DNA of 11,092 nucleotides from Bacteroidia bacterium (GTDB taxonomy: Bacteria > Bacteroidota > Bacteroidia > Bacteroidales > Prolixibacteraceae): positions 1 through 11,092 of the forward strand of contig JANYJT010000065.1 in the NCBI GenBank assembly GCA_025358395.1, in the 5' to 3' direction. How positions within the stretch are numbered: position 1 is the stretch's first letter; the number at the start of each line of letters is the position of its first letter. Shown piece by piece: positions 1 to 7,998 of the stretch. The position numbers were made by a program, and so were the translations under genes. The notes under the pieces are model-generated. The model had not been told where the DNA came from and searched no databases. It saw only the letters and a program-made list of their open reading frames with translations.

Positions 1-570
1 CATACCAAAAGTAAAATCAGGAAAGATTTTCTGTCCGCTTTCGACAGGTATGGCATAATTATCGGTTATGGTGCCATTCTCCTGGTTGATCATTCCTGGA
101 AAAATAAGGTTCCTGGTATTGAATTGCTTCAGGATGAAGCCTGCCTGAAGAGCAGTTGTAAAGAAAAGCCGGTCATTAACCTTAATGTGGTAACAATAAA
201 CAAAAGAACTTTGAACTGTATTGATATTACCACTTACCTCCCTGTCATATAGTGTTTGGAAGCCAATAGCACCCTTCATCCCCAGAATGTATTGGTCGTA
301 GGAGAGGTTGTAGGTAACAAAAGTATTTCCTGAACTAGGCCATTGGTTCCTGTAATTTGAAACAATTCTGGGAACGGTACTGGTACCGGCAAAAGCCGGA
401 TTCAGATACAACGGATTTGAATAGAATTGAGAAAACTGTGGATCCTGCGCTTTTGAACTCAATGATGAAAATTGGACAACAAAAATAACCATCAGAAATG
501 GACACCACATTCTGATGGATTTGATTGGTATTTTGATTGTGAAGAAAATAATTGATTTTGTTCTTTTCAT
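1..570 (-). CDS. PorP/SprF family type IX secretion system membrane protein, 5' part (cut by window edge)
   Basis: Reading from the ATG at 570 down to base 1 gives 190 codons with no stop, so the gene continues beyond the left edge (family members are usually about 300-340 residues). The N-terminus has a basic stretch (residues 2-20), a hydrophobic core (about 21-33) and a probable signal-peptidase site after Ala41. The mature protein then begins QDPQFSQFYSNPLYLNPAFAG, the hallmark opening of the PorP/SprF family, followed by an NYRNQWP motif near residue 72. In characterised Bacteroidota, PorP/SprF proteins are outer-membrane beta-barrels that work with the PorK/L/M/N type IX machinery or with SprB-like adhesins; partners are often adjacent and may lie outside the window. 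The ATG at 510 (residue 21) is an alternative start but would remove the basic N-region. The gene starts 15 bp after the HEAT-protein stop, so co-transcription is likely. Family assignment is firm; the exact role is inferred. Confidence 0.88.
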   Translation of the reverse strand, partial: MKRTKSIIFFTIKIPIKSIRMWCPFLMVIFVVQFSSLSSKAQDPQFSQFYSNPLYLNPAFAGTSTVPRIVSNYRNQWPSSGNTFVTYNLSYDQYILGMKGAIGFQTLYDREVSGNINTVQSSFVYCYHIKVNDRLFFTTALQAGFILKQFNTRNLIFPGMINQENGTITDNYAIPVESGQKIFPDFTFGM

Positions 571-580
571 TATACTGTTG

Positions 581-601
581 TCCGGTTAAAAATCAACCGG
601 A
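581..601 (-). repeat. Small hairpin across the HEAT-protein stop codon
   Basis: TCCGGTT (581-587) and AACCGGA (595-601) are perfectly complementary with a 7-nt loop. The stem covers the last codons and the TAA stop of the HEAT-repeat gene and ends 10 bp before the downstream ATG. There is no T-run after it in the minus-strand direction, so it is not a convincing terminator. It could affect translation of the downstream porP-like gene or be chance. Confidence 0.4.
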
Positions 602-1125
602 TCCTGATCAATTGGAATATGAGGTATAATTTCAAGCAGTCCCTTCAATAAATACTGCTTTCTTTCTTCGGCATTCGGGATGCTTTTTTCGATTTTCCCT
701 AAAAGCATGGATTCAATGTCACCTTCGATTTTCCCATACATATTCTCGATAACTGTAAAAGCTTCAAAGGCGATCTGGAACTCCTGGTCGATGATCAGCT
801 GAACAAAATAGGGGAGATGCCTGCTGTAATTTAACCCATTCTGCCAGCAGGCTGCAACCAGACTTTCAAGCACATCCAAATCATTCTCTTTTTTCATTTC
901 ATTGATAAGGATATCCACCGAATCTTCATGCTTTAAATCAAGGAACAACCCATAGACTTTTTCCTTAACCTCTTTGTTCGTCGCGTGATGCATGAATTCG
1001 ATCAAAGGTGCGATGTAGGAGTCATCACCCTTGATTTTAATCTCTTCCAAAGCATGATCAACCAATTCAGGATTGCCCGATTTAATCGAGGATTTAAAGC
1101 GGCTGAGTTTGTCCAATATGTCCAT
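586..1125 (-). CDS. HEAT-repeat-like small protein of unknown function
   Basis: The protein has 179 residues from the ATG at 1125 (MDILDKLSRF...). The frame extends three codons upstream to a TTG at 1134, which I rejected as start because an in-frame ATG follows, although an AAGGA lies only a few bases before that TTG. No signal peptide or membrane segment is visible, so it should be cytoplasmic. The sequence consists of repeated amphipathic helix pairs (for example around residues 35-60, 65-90 and 100-125, with patterns such as IAPLIEFMHHATNKEVKEKVYGLFLDL), which resembles HEAT/armadillo solenoids. Such proteins usually bind other proteins, but nothing shows the partner. It is followed 15 bp later by the porP-like gene and lies 81 bp downstream of uvrA with its own candidate -7 element. 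The HEAT assignment is from pattern only; the function is unknown. Confidence 0.75.
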   Translation of the reverse strand: MDILDKLSRFKSSIKSGNPELVDHALEEIKIKGDDSYIAPLIEFMHHATNKEVKEKVYGLFLDLKHEDSVDILINEMKKENDLDVLESLVAACWQNGLNYSRHLPYFVQLIIDQEFQIAFEAFTVIENMYGKIEGDIESMLLGKIEKSIPNAEERKQYLLKGLLEIIPHIPIDQDPVDF

Positions 1126-1153
1126 TGGGTGCAATTTTCCTTTTTAAGTAGGA

Positions 1154-1161
1154 CAAAGATA
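1154..1161 (-). promoter_or_regulatory. Candidate -7 element for the HEAT/porP-like gene pair
   Basis: On the minus strand the sequence reads TATCTTTG, a perfect match to the Bacteroidota sigma-ABfr -7 consensus TAnnTTTG. It lies 28 bp upstream of the HEAT-protein ATG in the gap after uvrA. No good TTG/TTTG -33 element sits at the expected 19-21 bp distance, so the call rests on the -7 box and its position. Confidence 0.4.
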
Positions 1162-1206
1162 AAAATATTTAAACAAGCGTGCTGAAGGCGAATGCATTTA
1201 CGTAAA

Positions 1207-4005
1207 TCATAACAAATGATGGCTTTTTAAAAACGAACCAGTAAAGGAAGTGCCACATTTCAACAAATCTTCAGGTGTGCCTTCGAACAGTTTATACCCA
1301 CCCAAATCCCCTCCTTCGGGACCTAAATCAATGACCCAGTCCGCCACTTTGATAACTTCCGGATTGTGTTCTATTACCAGTACTGAATGACCCCTGGAAA
1401 TCAATGCATTCATGGAGTCGAGCAATTTGTGGATGTCATGAAAATGAAGACCCGTAGTTGGCTCATCAAAAATGAACAGCGTCGCTCCCTCCTTTTCTTT
1501 GGCGAGAAATGATGCCAGCTTCACGCGCTGGCTTTCTCCACCCGAAAGGGTACTTGACGACTGACCAAGGTGAACATATCCTAAACCAACATCTTGTAAT
1601 GGCTGCAATTTTTTGGCAATCTTCTTACCGGTGGATTTTTCATTAAAAAATTCGATTGATTCATCCACAGTTAGTTCAAGCAATTCATGGATGTTTTTTG
1701 AGCGGTATCTCACATCGAGAACATCCGCCTTGAACCTTTTCCCTCCGCAACTCTCACAGGTAAGCTGGATATCAGCCATGAATTGCATCTCGACCTTAAT
1801 TTCTCCTTCTCCCTGGCAAGTTTCACACCTTCCACCATCTATATTAAACGAGAAATGAGATGCGGTAAATCCATTGATCTTCGATGCCGGCTGTTCTGCA
1901 TATAATTTTCTGATCTCATCATAGATTTTCAGGTATGTAACAGGATTTGACCTGGATGATTTTCCTATCGGATTCTGGTCCACAAATTCAATGGATGTGA
2001 TCCTGCTTAAATCCCCGGAGAGACTGGTGTGATCACCTGTTTTCTCTCCAAAACCACCGTAATATTTTGTCAGGGCAGGATAAAGGATCCGTTTGATAAG
2101 CGAGGATTTACCCGACCCACTTACCCCGGTAACAACGGTTAGCGTATTGAGCGGAAATTTTACATCAAATCCCTTGAGATTGTTTTCCCTTGCACCTGAA
2201 ATTTCTATAAAATTGTTCCACTTCCGACGATGATCCGGTACAGGGATCTTTTCAGCTCCGGTCAGATATTTCGCTGTCTGACTTACCTGGTTAAGAATCA
2301 ACTCATCCTGAGTTCCCTCAAATACTACCTCACCCCCATGCTGTCCGGCGAGTGGCCCGATGTCAATCAAATAATCAGCTGACCTGATAATCTCTTCGTC
2401 GTGCTCAACAACTATAACACTGTTGCCAAGCTGCTGCAACTTTCTCAGCACTTTAATCAACCTGCCAGTATCTCTTGGATGCAGTCCAATCGACGGCTCA
2501 TCCAGGATATACATCGAACCTACCAGACTACTTCCGAGAGATGTCGCCAGATTAATACGCTGTGATTCACCTCCGGATAATGTGGATGAGAGTCGGTTTA
2601 AAGTTAGATAACCGAGACCAACATCTCCTAAAAAATCGATCCTGTTGCCAATTTCTATCAGCAATCTTTCTGCAACATGCCTGTCACTTTCCGATAGAGT
2701 AAGCTCCTTGAAAAATTGCTCCAATTCCGTGATGGGAAGGTTAACAAGTTCAGTGACTGATTTTCCGTCAACTTTAACATATGAGGCCTCTTTTTTTAGT
2801 CTGGTACCCTCGCACGCCGGACAAATGGTCTTTCCTCTGTAACGCGACAGCATGACCCGGTATTGAATTTTGTAAGTCTGCTCTTCCAGCTGTTTGAAAA
2901 ATGCGTTCAATCCTTCGAAATGGCTGTTTCCCGTCCAAAGTAACCTTTTTTGCTGGGCAGAAAGTTCATAATAAGGTTTATGAATCGGAAAATCAAATTT
3001 CGCAGCGTGCTTCACCAACTGATCTTTCCATTCACCCATTTTTTCTCCTTTCCAGCAAACAATAGCATCACTGAAGACAGAGAGGGATTTATTAGGGACA
3101 ACCAGATCTTCATCAATGCCAATCGTCTTTCCATATCCTTCGCACAACGGACAGGCACCAACCGGGTTGTTGAAACTAAACAGATGAAGTGAAGGTTCTT
3201 CAAAGATTATTCCATCCGCCTCGAAACAGTTGGAAAATTTTTTGGTCTCAGAAAAATTCTCACGTTCTACACGGGTAATGCATTCACCTTTGCCTTCAAA
3301 AAAGGCTGTTTGAACTGAGTCGGCAACTCTTGAAGCAAAATCTTCGTCCTCCGAAACAGGCATTCTGTCTATCAATACATTTATTTCCAGGGGTTTCTTT
3401 TTGTATTGATCAAGTTCACTGATTTTTATAATCTCTGTATCAAGCTCAAGTCTTGTAAATCCTTGTTGCAAAAGTAATTCAGCCTCTTTTTGCAAGGTTC
3501 GGTCTTTTTTGATCCTAAGTGGAGAGACAATGGTAATTTTAGTGCCATTGGGAAAGGATTTCAAGTAATTGACCACATCAACAACCTCATGCCTGATAAC
3601 CTGATTACCTGTAACGGGAGAATAAGTCTTTCCAATTCTGGCGTATAGTAATTTTATATAATCATAAATTTCTGTTGAAGTACCTACTGTGGATCTGGGA
3701 TTTCGCGTATTGACCTTTTGCTCAATCGCTATCGCCGGAGGAATTCCTTTGATATAATCTACTTCAGGCTTGTCCATTCTTCCCAAAAATTGCCTGGCAT
3801 AGGAAGAGAGAGATTCTACATACCTCCGCTGACCCTCGGCATACAAAGTGTCAAAAGCCAGCGATGATTTTCCGGATCCGGATAGTCCGGTTATTACAAC
3901 CAGCTTGTTCCTTGGAATCTTTATATCGATGTTTTTTAAATTGTGGACTTTCGCACCCTTAATTTCAATATATTGATTTTTAAGATCTTCGCGCATAATA
4001 AGCAT
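1207..4005 (-). CDS. uvrA: Excinuclease ABC subunit A (UvrA)
   Basis: DNA-damage recognition ATPase of nucleotide excision repair; dimeric UvrA scans DNA with UvrB and loads it at lesions. The 932-residue product (family about 930-960) shows both ABC modules: Walker [10 protein letters not shown] at 40-48, signature LSGGESQR at 476-483 and Walker B with DEP at 502-504; then Walker [10 protein letters not shown] at 627-635, signature LSGGESQR at 820-827 and DEPTTGLH at 847-854. The C-terminal zinc finger is intact (Cys727, Cys730, Cys750, Cys753). The N-terminal zinc finger found in E. coli appears degenerate: its second pair is present (CPLC, 285-288) but the first pair is replaced by NCFEADG. 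The start is the ATG at 4005 because AGGAG lies 5 nt before it; the frame also extends upstream to a TTG at 4026. uvrB/uvrC are not in the window. The gene is divergent from the SPFH operon; I see no convincing promoter of its own. Confidence 0.97.
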   Translation of the reverse strand: MLIMREDLKNQYIEIKGAKVHNLKNIDIKIPRNKLVVITGLSGSGKSSLAFDTLYAEGQRRYVESLSSYARQFLGRMDKPEVDYIKGIPPAIAIEQKVNTRNPRSTVGTSTEIYDYIKLLYARIGKTYSPVTGNQVIRHEVVDVVNYLKSFPNGTKITIVSPLRIKKDRTLQKEAELLLQQGFTRLELDTEIIKISELDQYKKKPLEINVLIDRMPVSEDEDFASRVADSVQTAFFEGKGECITRVERENFSETKKFSNCFEADGIIFEEPSLHLFSFNNPVGACPLCEGYGKTIGIDEDLVVPNKSLSVFSDAIVCWKGEKMGEWKDQLVKHAAKFDFPIHKPYYELSAQQKRLLWTGNSHFEGLNAFFKQLEEQTYKIQYRVMLSRYRGKTICPACEGTRLKKEASYVKVDGKSVTELVNLPITELEQFFKELTLSESDRHVAERLLIEIGNRIDFLGDVGLGYLTLNRLSSTLSGGESQRINLATSLGSSLVGSMYILDEPSIGLHPRDTGRLIKVLRKLQQLGNSVIVVEHDEEIIRSADYLIDIGPLAGQHGGEVVFEGTQDELILNQVSQTAKYLTGAEKIPVPDHRRKWNNFIEISGARENNLKGFDVKFPLNTLTVVTGVSGSGKSSLIKRILYPALTKYYGGFGEKTGDHTSLSGDLSRITSIEFVDQNPIGKSSRSNPVTYLKIYDEIRKLYAEQPASKINGFTASHFSFNIDGGRCETCQGEGEIKVEMQFMADIQLTCESCGGKRFKADVLDVRYRSKNIHELLELTVDESIEFFNEKSTGKKIAKKLQPLQDVGLGYVHLGQSSSTLSGGESQRVKLASFLAKEKEGATLFIFDEPTTGLHFHDIHKLLDSMNALISRGHSVLVIEHNPEVIKVADWVIDLGPEGGDLGGYKLFEGTPEDLLKCGTSFTGSFLKSHHLL

Positions 4006-4010
4006 TTTAA

Positions 4011-4015
4011 CTCCT
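4011..4015 (-). promoter_or_regulatory. Shine-Dalgarno sequence fixing the uvrA start
   Basis: On the minus strand AGGAG is followed by 5 nt and then the ATG at 4005. This canonical spacing favours that ATG over the upstream TTG at 4026 (which would place the AGGAG inside the coding region) and over the ATG three codons further in. Strong Shine-Dalgarno sites are uncommon in this phylum, so it could also be coincidental. Confidence 0.55.
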
Positions 4016-4123
4016 GGATTTTCCAAGCCGGTAAATTTATAAATACTTTCTACGTAAAAAGCATGGAATAATTTGCAAATTGGATCTACATCGTTTTTGC
4101 TATGAAAAATTGTGATCGGAAAA

Positions 4124-4155
4124 TTTGAATAATTGAAATTAAAATGATATCATTG
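4124..4155 (+). promoter_or_regulatory. Candidate promoter of the SPFH/RHH operon
   Basis: TTTG (4124-4127) is followed by a 20-bp spacer and then TATCATTG (4148-4155), which matches the Bacteroidota -7 consensus TAnnTTTG at all but one defined position. Transcription would start around 4160, leaving a short leader of about 20 nt before the ATG at 4181. The -7 element lies inside the inverted repeat 4139-4169. Confidence 0.5.
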
Positions 4156-4169
4156 TAGTATCATTTTAA
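4139..4169. promoter_or_regulatory. Perfect 11-bp inverted repeat, candidate operator
   Basis: The arms TTAAAATGATA (4139-4149) and TATCATTTTAA (4159-4169) are exact reverse complements separated by 9 bp. The left arm also forms a second overlapping 10-bp palindrome, ATGATATCAT (4144-4153), so there are three ATGATA-type half-sites in 21 bp. The repeat covers the likely -7 element and ends 11 bp before the SPFH start codon. Since the second gene of the operon encodes an Arc-like ribbon-helix-helix protein, and such proteins bind paired short half-sites as dimers of dimers, autorepression is a reasonable inference. No T-run follows, so it is not a terminator. Confidence 0.6.
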
Positions 4170-4180
4170 ATCTTTAAACA

Positions 4181-5098
4181 ATGGAAAAGGAAATTCAACT
4201 TAAGAACAATGGCTTCTTTCAACTATTAATTTCAGTTGTGATGTTGTTTGTGCCGGTTTGCACTCTTTTTTACAAAGAAATCTGGATTATTCCGGTTTAT
4301 GTTTTGATATCGATATTGGGCGTGATCTGGATGACAGGACTGTTTATTGTTCAGCCAAATCAGACCAAAGTTTTGGTCTTTTTCGGCAAGTATTGTGGAA
4401 CAGTTAAAGGGAATGGCTTTTTCTGGCTAAACCCTTTCTACGTTAAAAAGCGTGTGTCACTGAGAATCCGGAATCTTGAATCTGATGTGATCAAAGTCAA
4501 TGATCAACAAGGAAATCCAATTTTGATCAGTGCGATTGTCGTTTGGAAAGTAGTAGATACCTACAAGGCAGTATTTGATATTGAGACGCTCGAAGAGGTT
4601 GACCCTAAATCGGGACTCAAAAAAATCAAATATGAAGAGTCCTATCAAAAATTCATCAAAATTCAGACAGAGTCTGCACTTCGCAAACTAGCCCATACTT
4701 ATCCTTATGACAACATTGAACAGGATGGGGAAACTGAGGTGATTTGTCTTCGCTCCGGAATTGATGAGATCAATACTGCGTTGGCAACTGAGGTAAAAGA
4801 GCGGCTTTCACTCGTTGGAATTGAGGTGATCGAGGCAAGGATTTCGAATCTTTCTTACGCTCCTGAAATTGCCGGAGCCATGCTTCGTCGCCAACAGGCT
4901 ACTGCAATCATCGCGGCGCGTCAGAAAATTGTGGAAGGTGCGGTTGGAATGGTAAAACTGGCATTGGATGAATTAAAAGATAAGCATATCATCGAATTGG
5001 ACGATGAAAAGAAGGCTTCCATGGTAAGCAATCTGCTAGTGGTTCTGTGTGCTGATGAATCTGCCCGTCCTGTAATCAATGCTGGTTCCATATATTAG
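4181..5098 (+). CDS. SPFH/Band-7 (prohibitin-homology) domain membrane protein
   Basis: The 305-residue protein has two hydrophobic segments near the N-terminus (about 11-31 and 34-57), then an SPFH domain from about 58 to 230, with motifs typical of the family: [20 protein letters not shown] (66-85), [17 protein letters not shown] (111-127) and a helical tail [19 protein letters not shown] (236-254). SPFH proteins form large membrane-anchored oligomers that organise membrane microdomains or regulate membrane proteases; the substrate of this subtype is not known to me. Residues about 133-152 (including [11 protein letters not shown]) look like an insertion compared with homologues I remember. 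The last stretch [25 protein letters not shown] is characteristic of the subgroup that is paired with an Arc-like protein, as here (11 bp downstream). No Shine-Dalgarno site precedes the ATG, which is normal for this phylum. Confidence 0.9.
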   Translation: MEKEIQLKNNGFFQLLISVVMLFVPVCTLFYKEIWIIPVYVLISILGVIWMTGLFIVQPNQTKVLVFFGKYCGTVKGNGFFWLNPFYVKKRVSLRIRNLESDVIKVNDQQGNPILISAIVVWKVVDTYKAVFDIETLEEVDPKSGLKKIKYEESYQKFIKIQTESALRKLAHTYPYDNIEQDGETEVICLRSGIDEINTALATEVKERLSLVGIEVIEARISNLSYAPEIAGAMLRRQQATAIIAARQKIVEGAVGMVKLALDELKDKHIIELDDEKKASMVSNLLVVLCADESARPVINAGSIY

Positions 5099-5109
5099 AT
5101 CAGGTAAGC

Positions 5110-5292
5110 ATGGGTAAAAAGAAATCATTCGTTTTGAGGGTCCAGCCGGAGGTCTATGATGCAATCGAACGCTGGGCTGCTGATGAATTTCGCAGTGCAA
5201 ACGGACAAATAGAATATCTTTTGCAACAGGCTTTGAAATCGGCCGGACGAATCTCTGTTAAAAAAACTGATAGCAAAGAGGAGAAACATTAA
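5110..5292 (+). CDS. Arc-like ribbon-helix-helix DNA-binding protein
   Basis: The 60-residue protein shows a complete ribbon-helix-helix fold: a basic N-terminus and beta-strand (KKSFVLRV, residues 4-11), helix A (about [17 protein letters not shown], 13-29) and helix B (about [17 protein letters not shown], 30-46), followed by a charged tail. RHH proteins dimerise through the strand, which inserts into the DNA major groove. It starts 11 bp after the SPFH stop, so both are almost certainly translated from one mRNA. From memory, the [17 protein letters not shown] pattern accompanies SPFH genes in many phyla, so the pair is a conserved unit. The likely role is regulation of its own operon through the inverted repeat at 4139-4169; that is inferred. 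Alternative readings are an antitoxin-type annotation (no toxin gene is present) or a cytoplasmic partner of the SPFH oligomer. Confidence 0.88.
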   Translation: MGKKKSFVLRVQPEVYDAIERWAADEFRSANGQIEYLLQQALKSAGRISVKKTDSKEEKH

Positions 5293-5397
5293 TATTAAAA
5301 GATTGTCAAATTTTTCGTGAAACACTGATAGAATACAGCTGAATTGAATTTTGTGCATTTATTTTGTGAATAAGTACAAAATAGATTTTTGCAGAAT

Positions 5398-7065
5398 ATG
5401 ATCAAAAGTGTTTTACAAATAGAAAGAGCAAAGTATGCGCCAAAGATGCCAAATGCTTTGCAGGGAAATGTAAAAGTTGTAACAGGGAAAAATACCGAAT
5501 CAGTTGCAGATCAGGAGGAAATAAAAAAAATATTTCCGAACACCTACGGTATGCCCATTGTTACATTGGAAACTGCTGAAGAGCAGGGTGACTTTACATC
5601 AAATATTTTGAATGTGGGTGTTATTCTTTCAGGCGGCCAGGCTCCCGGAGGGCACAATGTTATTTCGGGCATTTTTGATGCACTGAAAAAGCTGAATCCC
5701 AACAACCGTCTGTATGGCTTTCTTGGCGGCCCAAGTGGGTTGGTTCTTCACAACTACATCGAACTTACTTCAGAAATAGTTGAAGAATATAGAAATACCG
5801 GTGGCTTTGATATCATTGGTTCAGGACGTACCAAGCTCGAAGAAAATGAGCAATACGACAAAGGACTCGAAATATGCAAAAAGCTTAGCATAACAGCCAT
5901 TGTAATTATTGGAGGAGATGATTCCAACACAAATGCTTGCGTTTTGGCAGAATATTATCTTCAGAAAAAGAGTGGTATTCAGGTGATTGGTTGTCCTAAA
6001 ACCATAGATGGTGATCTGAAAAACGAAATGATCGAGACTTCCTTTGGTTTTGATACAGCTTGTAAAGTTTATTCCGAATTGATCGGAAACATCATGCGCG
6101 ATGCAACTTCAGCTAAAAAGTATTGGCATTTTATCAAACTCATGGGACGTTCCGCATCTCATATTGGCCTGGAATGTGCACTTCAAACTCAGCCCAATGT
6201 CTGTCTTATTTCTGAAGAAGTTGCATTTAAGGAGCAAACGCTTCAGCAAATTGTGGATGATCTTGTTAGGACCATCTCGAAGAGGGCAGTGAACAATGAG
6301 AATTTCGGCGTTGCCTTGATTCCTGAAGGTTTGATTGAATTCATTCCGGAAATGAAAATATTAATTGAAGAGTTGAATGAATTACTTGCTGAAGGATCTG
6401 CCACTTCAAAAGCATTTATCGCAATTCCTACAGATGACGACAAGCGCGAGTATGTCATTAAGCACCTTTCAGATGCCTCAGGTAAGGTTTTTAAAGTTTT
6501 ACCAAAGGGGATTGCAAAACAGCTAACGTTAGATCGTGATCCACACGGGAATGTTCAGGTATCCCGGATTGAAACAGAGAAATTGCTGATCGAAATGGTA
6601 GAAAAACAGCTGTCTATACTGAAAAAACAAGGAATTGCCAAAGTTAAGTTCTCAGCACAGAATCACTTTTTTGGTTACGAGGGCCGTTGTGCGGTGCCAT
6701 CCAATTTTGATGCGGATTACTGCTATTCTTTGGGTCAAACTGCTGCGATATTGATTGCCGACGGCAAATCGGGATACATGGCCTCCGTCAGAAATACGAC
6801 CGAATCATCCGACCGTTGGGTGGCAGGTGGTGTCCCAATTACCATGATGATGAATATGGAACGCAGAAGTGGTGTCATGAAACCGGTTATCCAAAGAGCC
6901 CTTGTGCAAATGGACGGAGAGCCTTTCAAAGCCTTTGCTGCCAATCGTGAGGAATGGGCGATTCATACTTCATTTGTTTATCCCGGTCCAATTCAATACT
7001 GGGGGCCTTCATCCGTTTGTAACGCTCCTACCAAAACCCTTCAATTGGAGCAGTCGAAGAAATAA
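5398..7065 (+). CDS. pfp: Diphosphate-fructose-6-phosphate 1-phosphotransferase (PPi-dependent phosphofructokinase)
   Basis: Catalyses the reversible phosphorylation of fructose 6-phosphate with pyrophosphate to fructose 1,6-bisphosphate in the cytoplasm, serving both glycolysis and gluconeogenesis. The 555-residue product matches the long PFP type known from plants, spirochaetes and Bacteroidota. Visible motifs are GGQAPGG (79-85, phosphate-binding loop), [11 protein letters not shown] (170-180) and PKTIDGDL (200-207) with the catalytic Asp, plus KLMGRSASH (247-255). The second Asp of GGDDS and the Lys of PKTIDGD are the residues that distinguish PPi-using enzymes from ATP-using ones, which have GGDGS and a glycine. 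The frame extends to a TTG at 5389; the ATG at 5398 is the better start. The 105-bp upstream gap has no clear terminator after the RHH gene and only a weak promoter candidate (TTTG at 5363, GATTTTTG at 5384), so partial read-through from the SPFH operon is possible. Confidence 0.95.
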   Translation: MIKSVLQIERAKYAPKMPNALQGNVKVVTGKNTESVADQEEIKKIFPNTYGMPIVTLETAEEQGDFTSNILNVGVILSGGQAPGGHNVISGIFDALKKLNPNNRLYGFLGGPSGLVLHNYIELTSEIVEEYRNTGGFDIIGSGRTKLEENEQYDKGLEICKKLSITAIVIIGGDDSNTNACVLAEYYLQKKSGIQVIGCPKTIDGDLKNEMIETSFGFDTACKVYSELIGNIMRDATSAKKYWHFIKLMGRSASHIGLECALQTQPNVCLISEEVAFKEQTLQQIVDDLVRTISKRAVNNENFGVALIPEGLIEFIPEMKILIEELNELLAEGSATSKAFIAIPTDDDKREYVIKHLSDASGKVFKVLPKGIAKQLTLDRDPHGNVQVSRIETEKLLIEMVEKQLSILKKQGIAKVKFSAQNHFFGYEGRCAVPSNFDADYCYSLGQTAAILIADGKSGYMASVRNTTESSDRWVAGGVPITMMMNMERRSGVMKPVIQRALVQMDGEPFKAFAANREEWAIHTSFVYPGPIQYWGPSSVCNAPTKTLQLEQSKK

Positions 7066-7103
7066 TATTACGCCAGATCCAAGGGATTAAGCATTAAATG
7101 AGT

Positions 7104-7142
7104 ACCATCCGGAAATTCGATTTTCTGGATGGTTCTCTTTTT
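7104..7142 (+). terminator. Intrinsic terminator of the phosphofructokinase gene
   Basis: A 12-bp stem, ACCATCCGGAAA (7104-7115) paired with TTTCTGGATGGT (7122-7133) with one G-U pair, closes a 6-nt loop and is followed by TCTCTTTTT (7134-7142). It lies 38 bp after the phosphofructokinase stop. In the opposite direction the hairpin is followed by only a weak T-rich stretch (ACTCATTT), so it may stop rsmE transcripts less efficiently. Confidence 0.82.
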
Positions 7143-7158
7143 AAGGGGATAATTTTAG

Positions 7159-7869
7159 TTAGCAATTTTTTTGGTTGATCAGAATCGCTGTATGACAAGC
7201 AACAAGTCCAGCAGTTTCAGTTCTTAATCTTGATTCTCCGAGCGAAACCGGGATATAACCATTTTCAAGCGCCAGCTCTAACTCGGACGAATCAAAATCA
7301 CCTTCCGGTCCAATAAGAATAAGCGTATTTCTTCCCGGAGATATTGAATCTTTAAGCATTTTCTTGATGCCATTTTCACAATGGGCAATCATTTTATCCC
7401 CATTAAAAGGTTCTTTTACAAAATCGCTGAATGAGGTTGTTCCAGACAATTCGGGAAGATATGTTTGACCCGATTGTTTCATGGCCGAGATTATTATTTT
7501 TTCCAAACGCTCTGTTTTAATCTCTTTTCGCTCCGAATGTTTGCATATGATCGGTACAATCCTGTCAATCCCTATTTCAACAGACTTCTCTACAAACCAT
7601 TCAAAACGATCCATGTTTTTTGTTGGTGCAATGGCTAATGTCAATTGAAAATTACGGGTTTCGGGATACTTCTTCTCTTCCAATATTTCCAAAATGGTAG
7701 ATTTAGCATCCGGAATTACGATAATGGCTTCAAAAATTGAACCTTTTCCGTTCATCAACTGAACAATATCACCCTTTTTAAGCCTCAATACTTTGATGCA
7801 ATGATTGGATTCTTCAGAATTTAACTGAATGGTTTTGCCTGAAATAGCTGAAATATAAAACGAATTCAT
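7159..7869 (-). CDS. rsmE: 16S rRNA (uracil(1498)-N(3))-methyltransferase RsmE
   Basis: Methylates N3 of U1498 in helix 44 of 16S rRNA, using S-adenosylmethionine, on the assembled 30S subunit. The product has 236 residues, the normal family length. The N-terminal PUA-like RNA-binding part (about 1-70) contains the SNHCIKVLRLKKGDIVQLMNGKG stretch (21-43). The SPOUT (trefoil-knot) catalytic domain follows, with KNMDRFEWFVEKSVEIG (84-100), the AMKQSG motif (129-134), the cofactor loop LIGPEGDF (185-192) and the knot motif SLGESRLRTETAG (209-221). The ATG at 7869 is the only good start. In many Bacteroidota rsmE stands alone or beside unrelated genes, as here; it converges on the phosphofructokinase gene with the terminator between them. 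No clear promoter is visible on the minus strand just upstream. Confidence 0.95.
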   Translation of the reverse strand: MNSFYISAISGKTIQLNSEESNHCIKVLRLKKGDIVQLMNGKGSIFEAIIVIPDAKSTILEILEEKKYPETRNFQLTLAIAPTKNMDRFEWFVEKSVEIGIDRIVPIICKHSERKEIKTERLEKIIISAMKQSGQTYLPELSGTTSFSDFVKEPFNGDKMIAHCENGIKKMLKDSISPGRNTLILIGPEGDFDSSELELALENGYIPVSLGESRLRTETAGLVACHTAILINQKNC

Positions 7870-7890
7870 TGGTCTATAATTTGTATTTTA

Positions 7891-7998
7891 TGTCTCATGT
7901 ATTACACACTTCCGCCATTTGGCATATTCAATTGGTCGGAAAATCGTTTTGTGGTATTTCATATTACACATTTTCAATGTTGTCTAAAATTTTACACA
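7891..7998. repeat. Imperfect direct repeats around TTACACA
   Basis: TGTCT followed by TTACACA after a 6-bp gap occurs at 7891-7908 and again at 7981-7998; the two 18-bp units agree at 14 positions and are 90 bp apart. A third ATTACACA is at 7963-7970. They lie upstream of rsmE and far upstream of the OmpA-like gene. They could be binding sites for a regulator, but in such A+T-rich sequence the similarity may be chance. Confidence 0.3.

Noticed and set aside
985..1185. Plus-strand 66-codon frame over the HEAT gene
   Set aside because: It is a shadow of the minus-strand HEAT-repeat gene, with no recognisable features.
4006..4026. TTG start at 4026 giving a 939-residue UvrA
   Set aside because: An AGGAG with ideal spacing precedes the ATG at 4005, and homologues begin close to the [13 protein letters not shown] segment without a long extension.
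5110..5292. Antitoxin of a toxin-antitoxin pair
   Set aside because: RHH proteins are often antitoxins, but the neighbours are an SPFH protein and a metabolic enzyme, and no small toxin-like frame is present.
5389..5397. TTG start at 5389 for the phosphofructokinase
   Set aside because: An in-frame ATG lies three codons later, and the TTG may be part of a weak -7-like element (GATTTTTG, 5384-5391).
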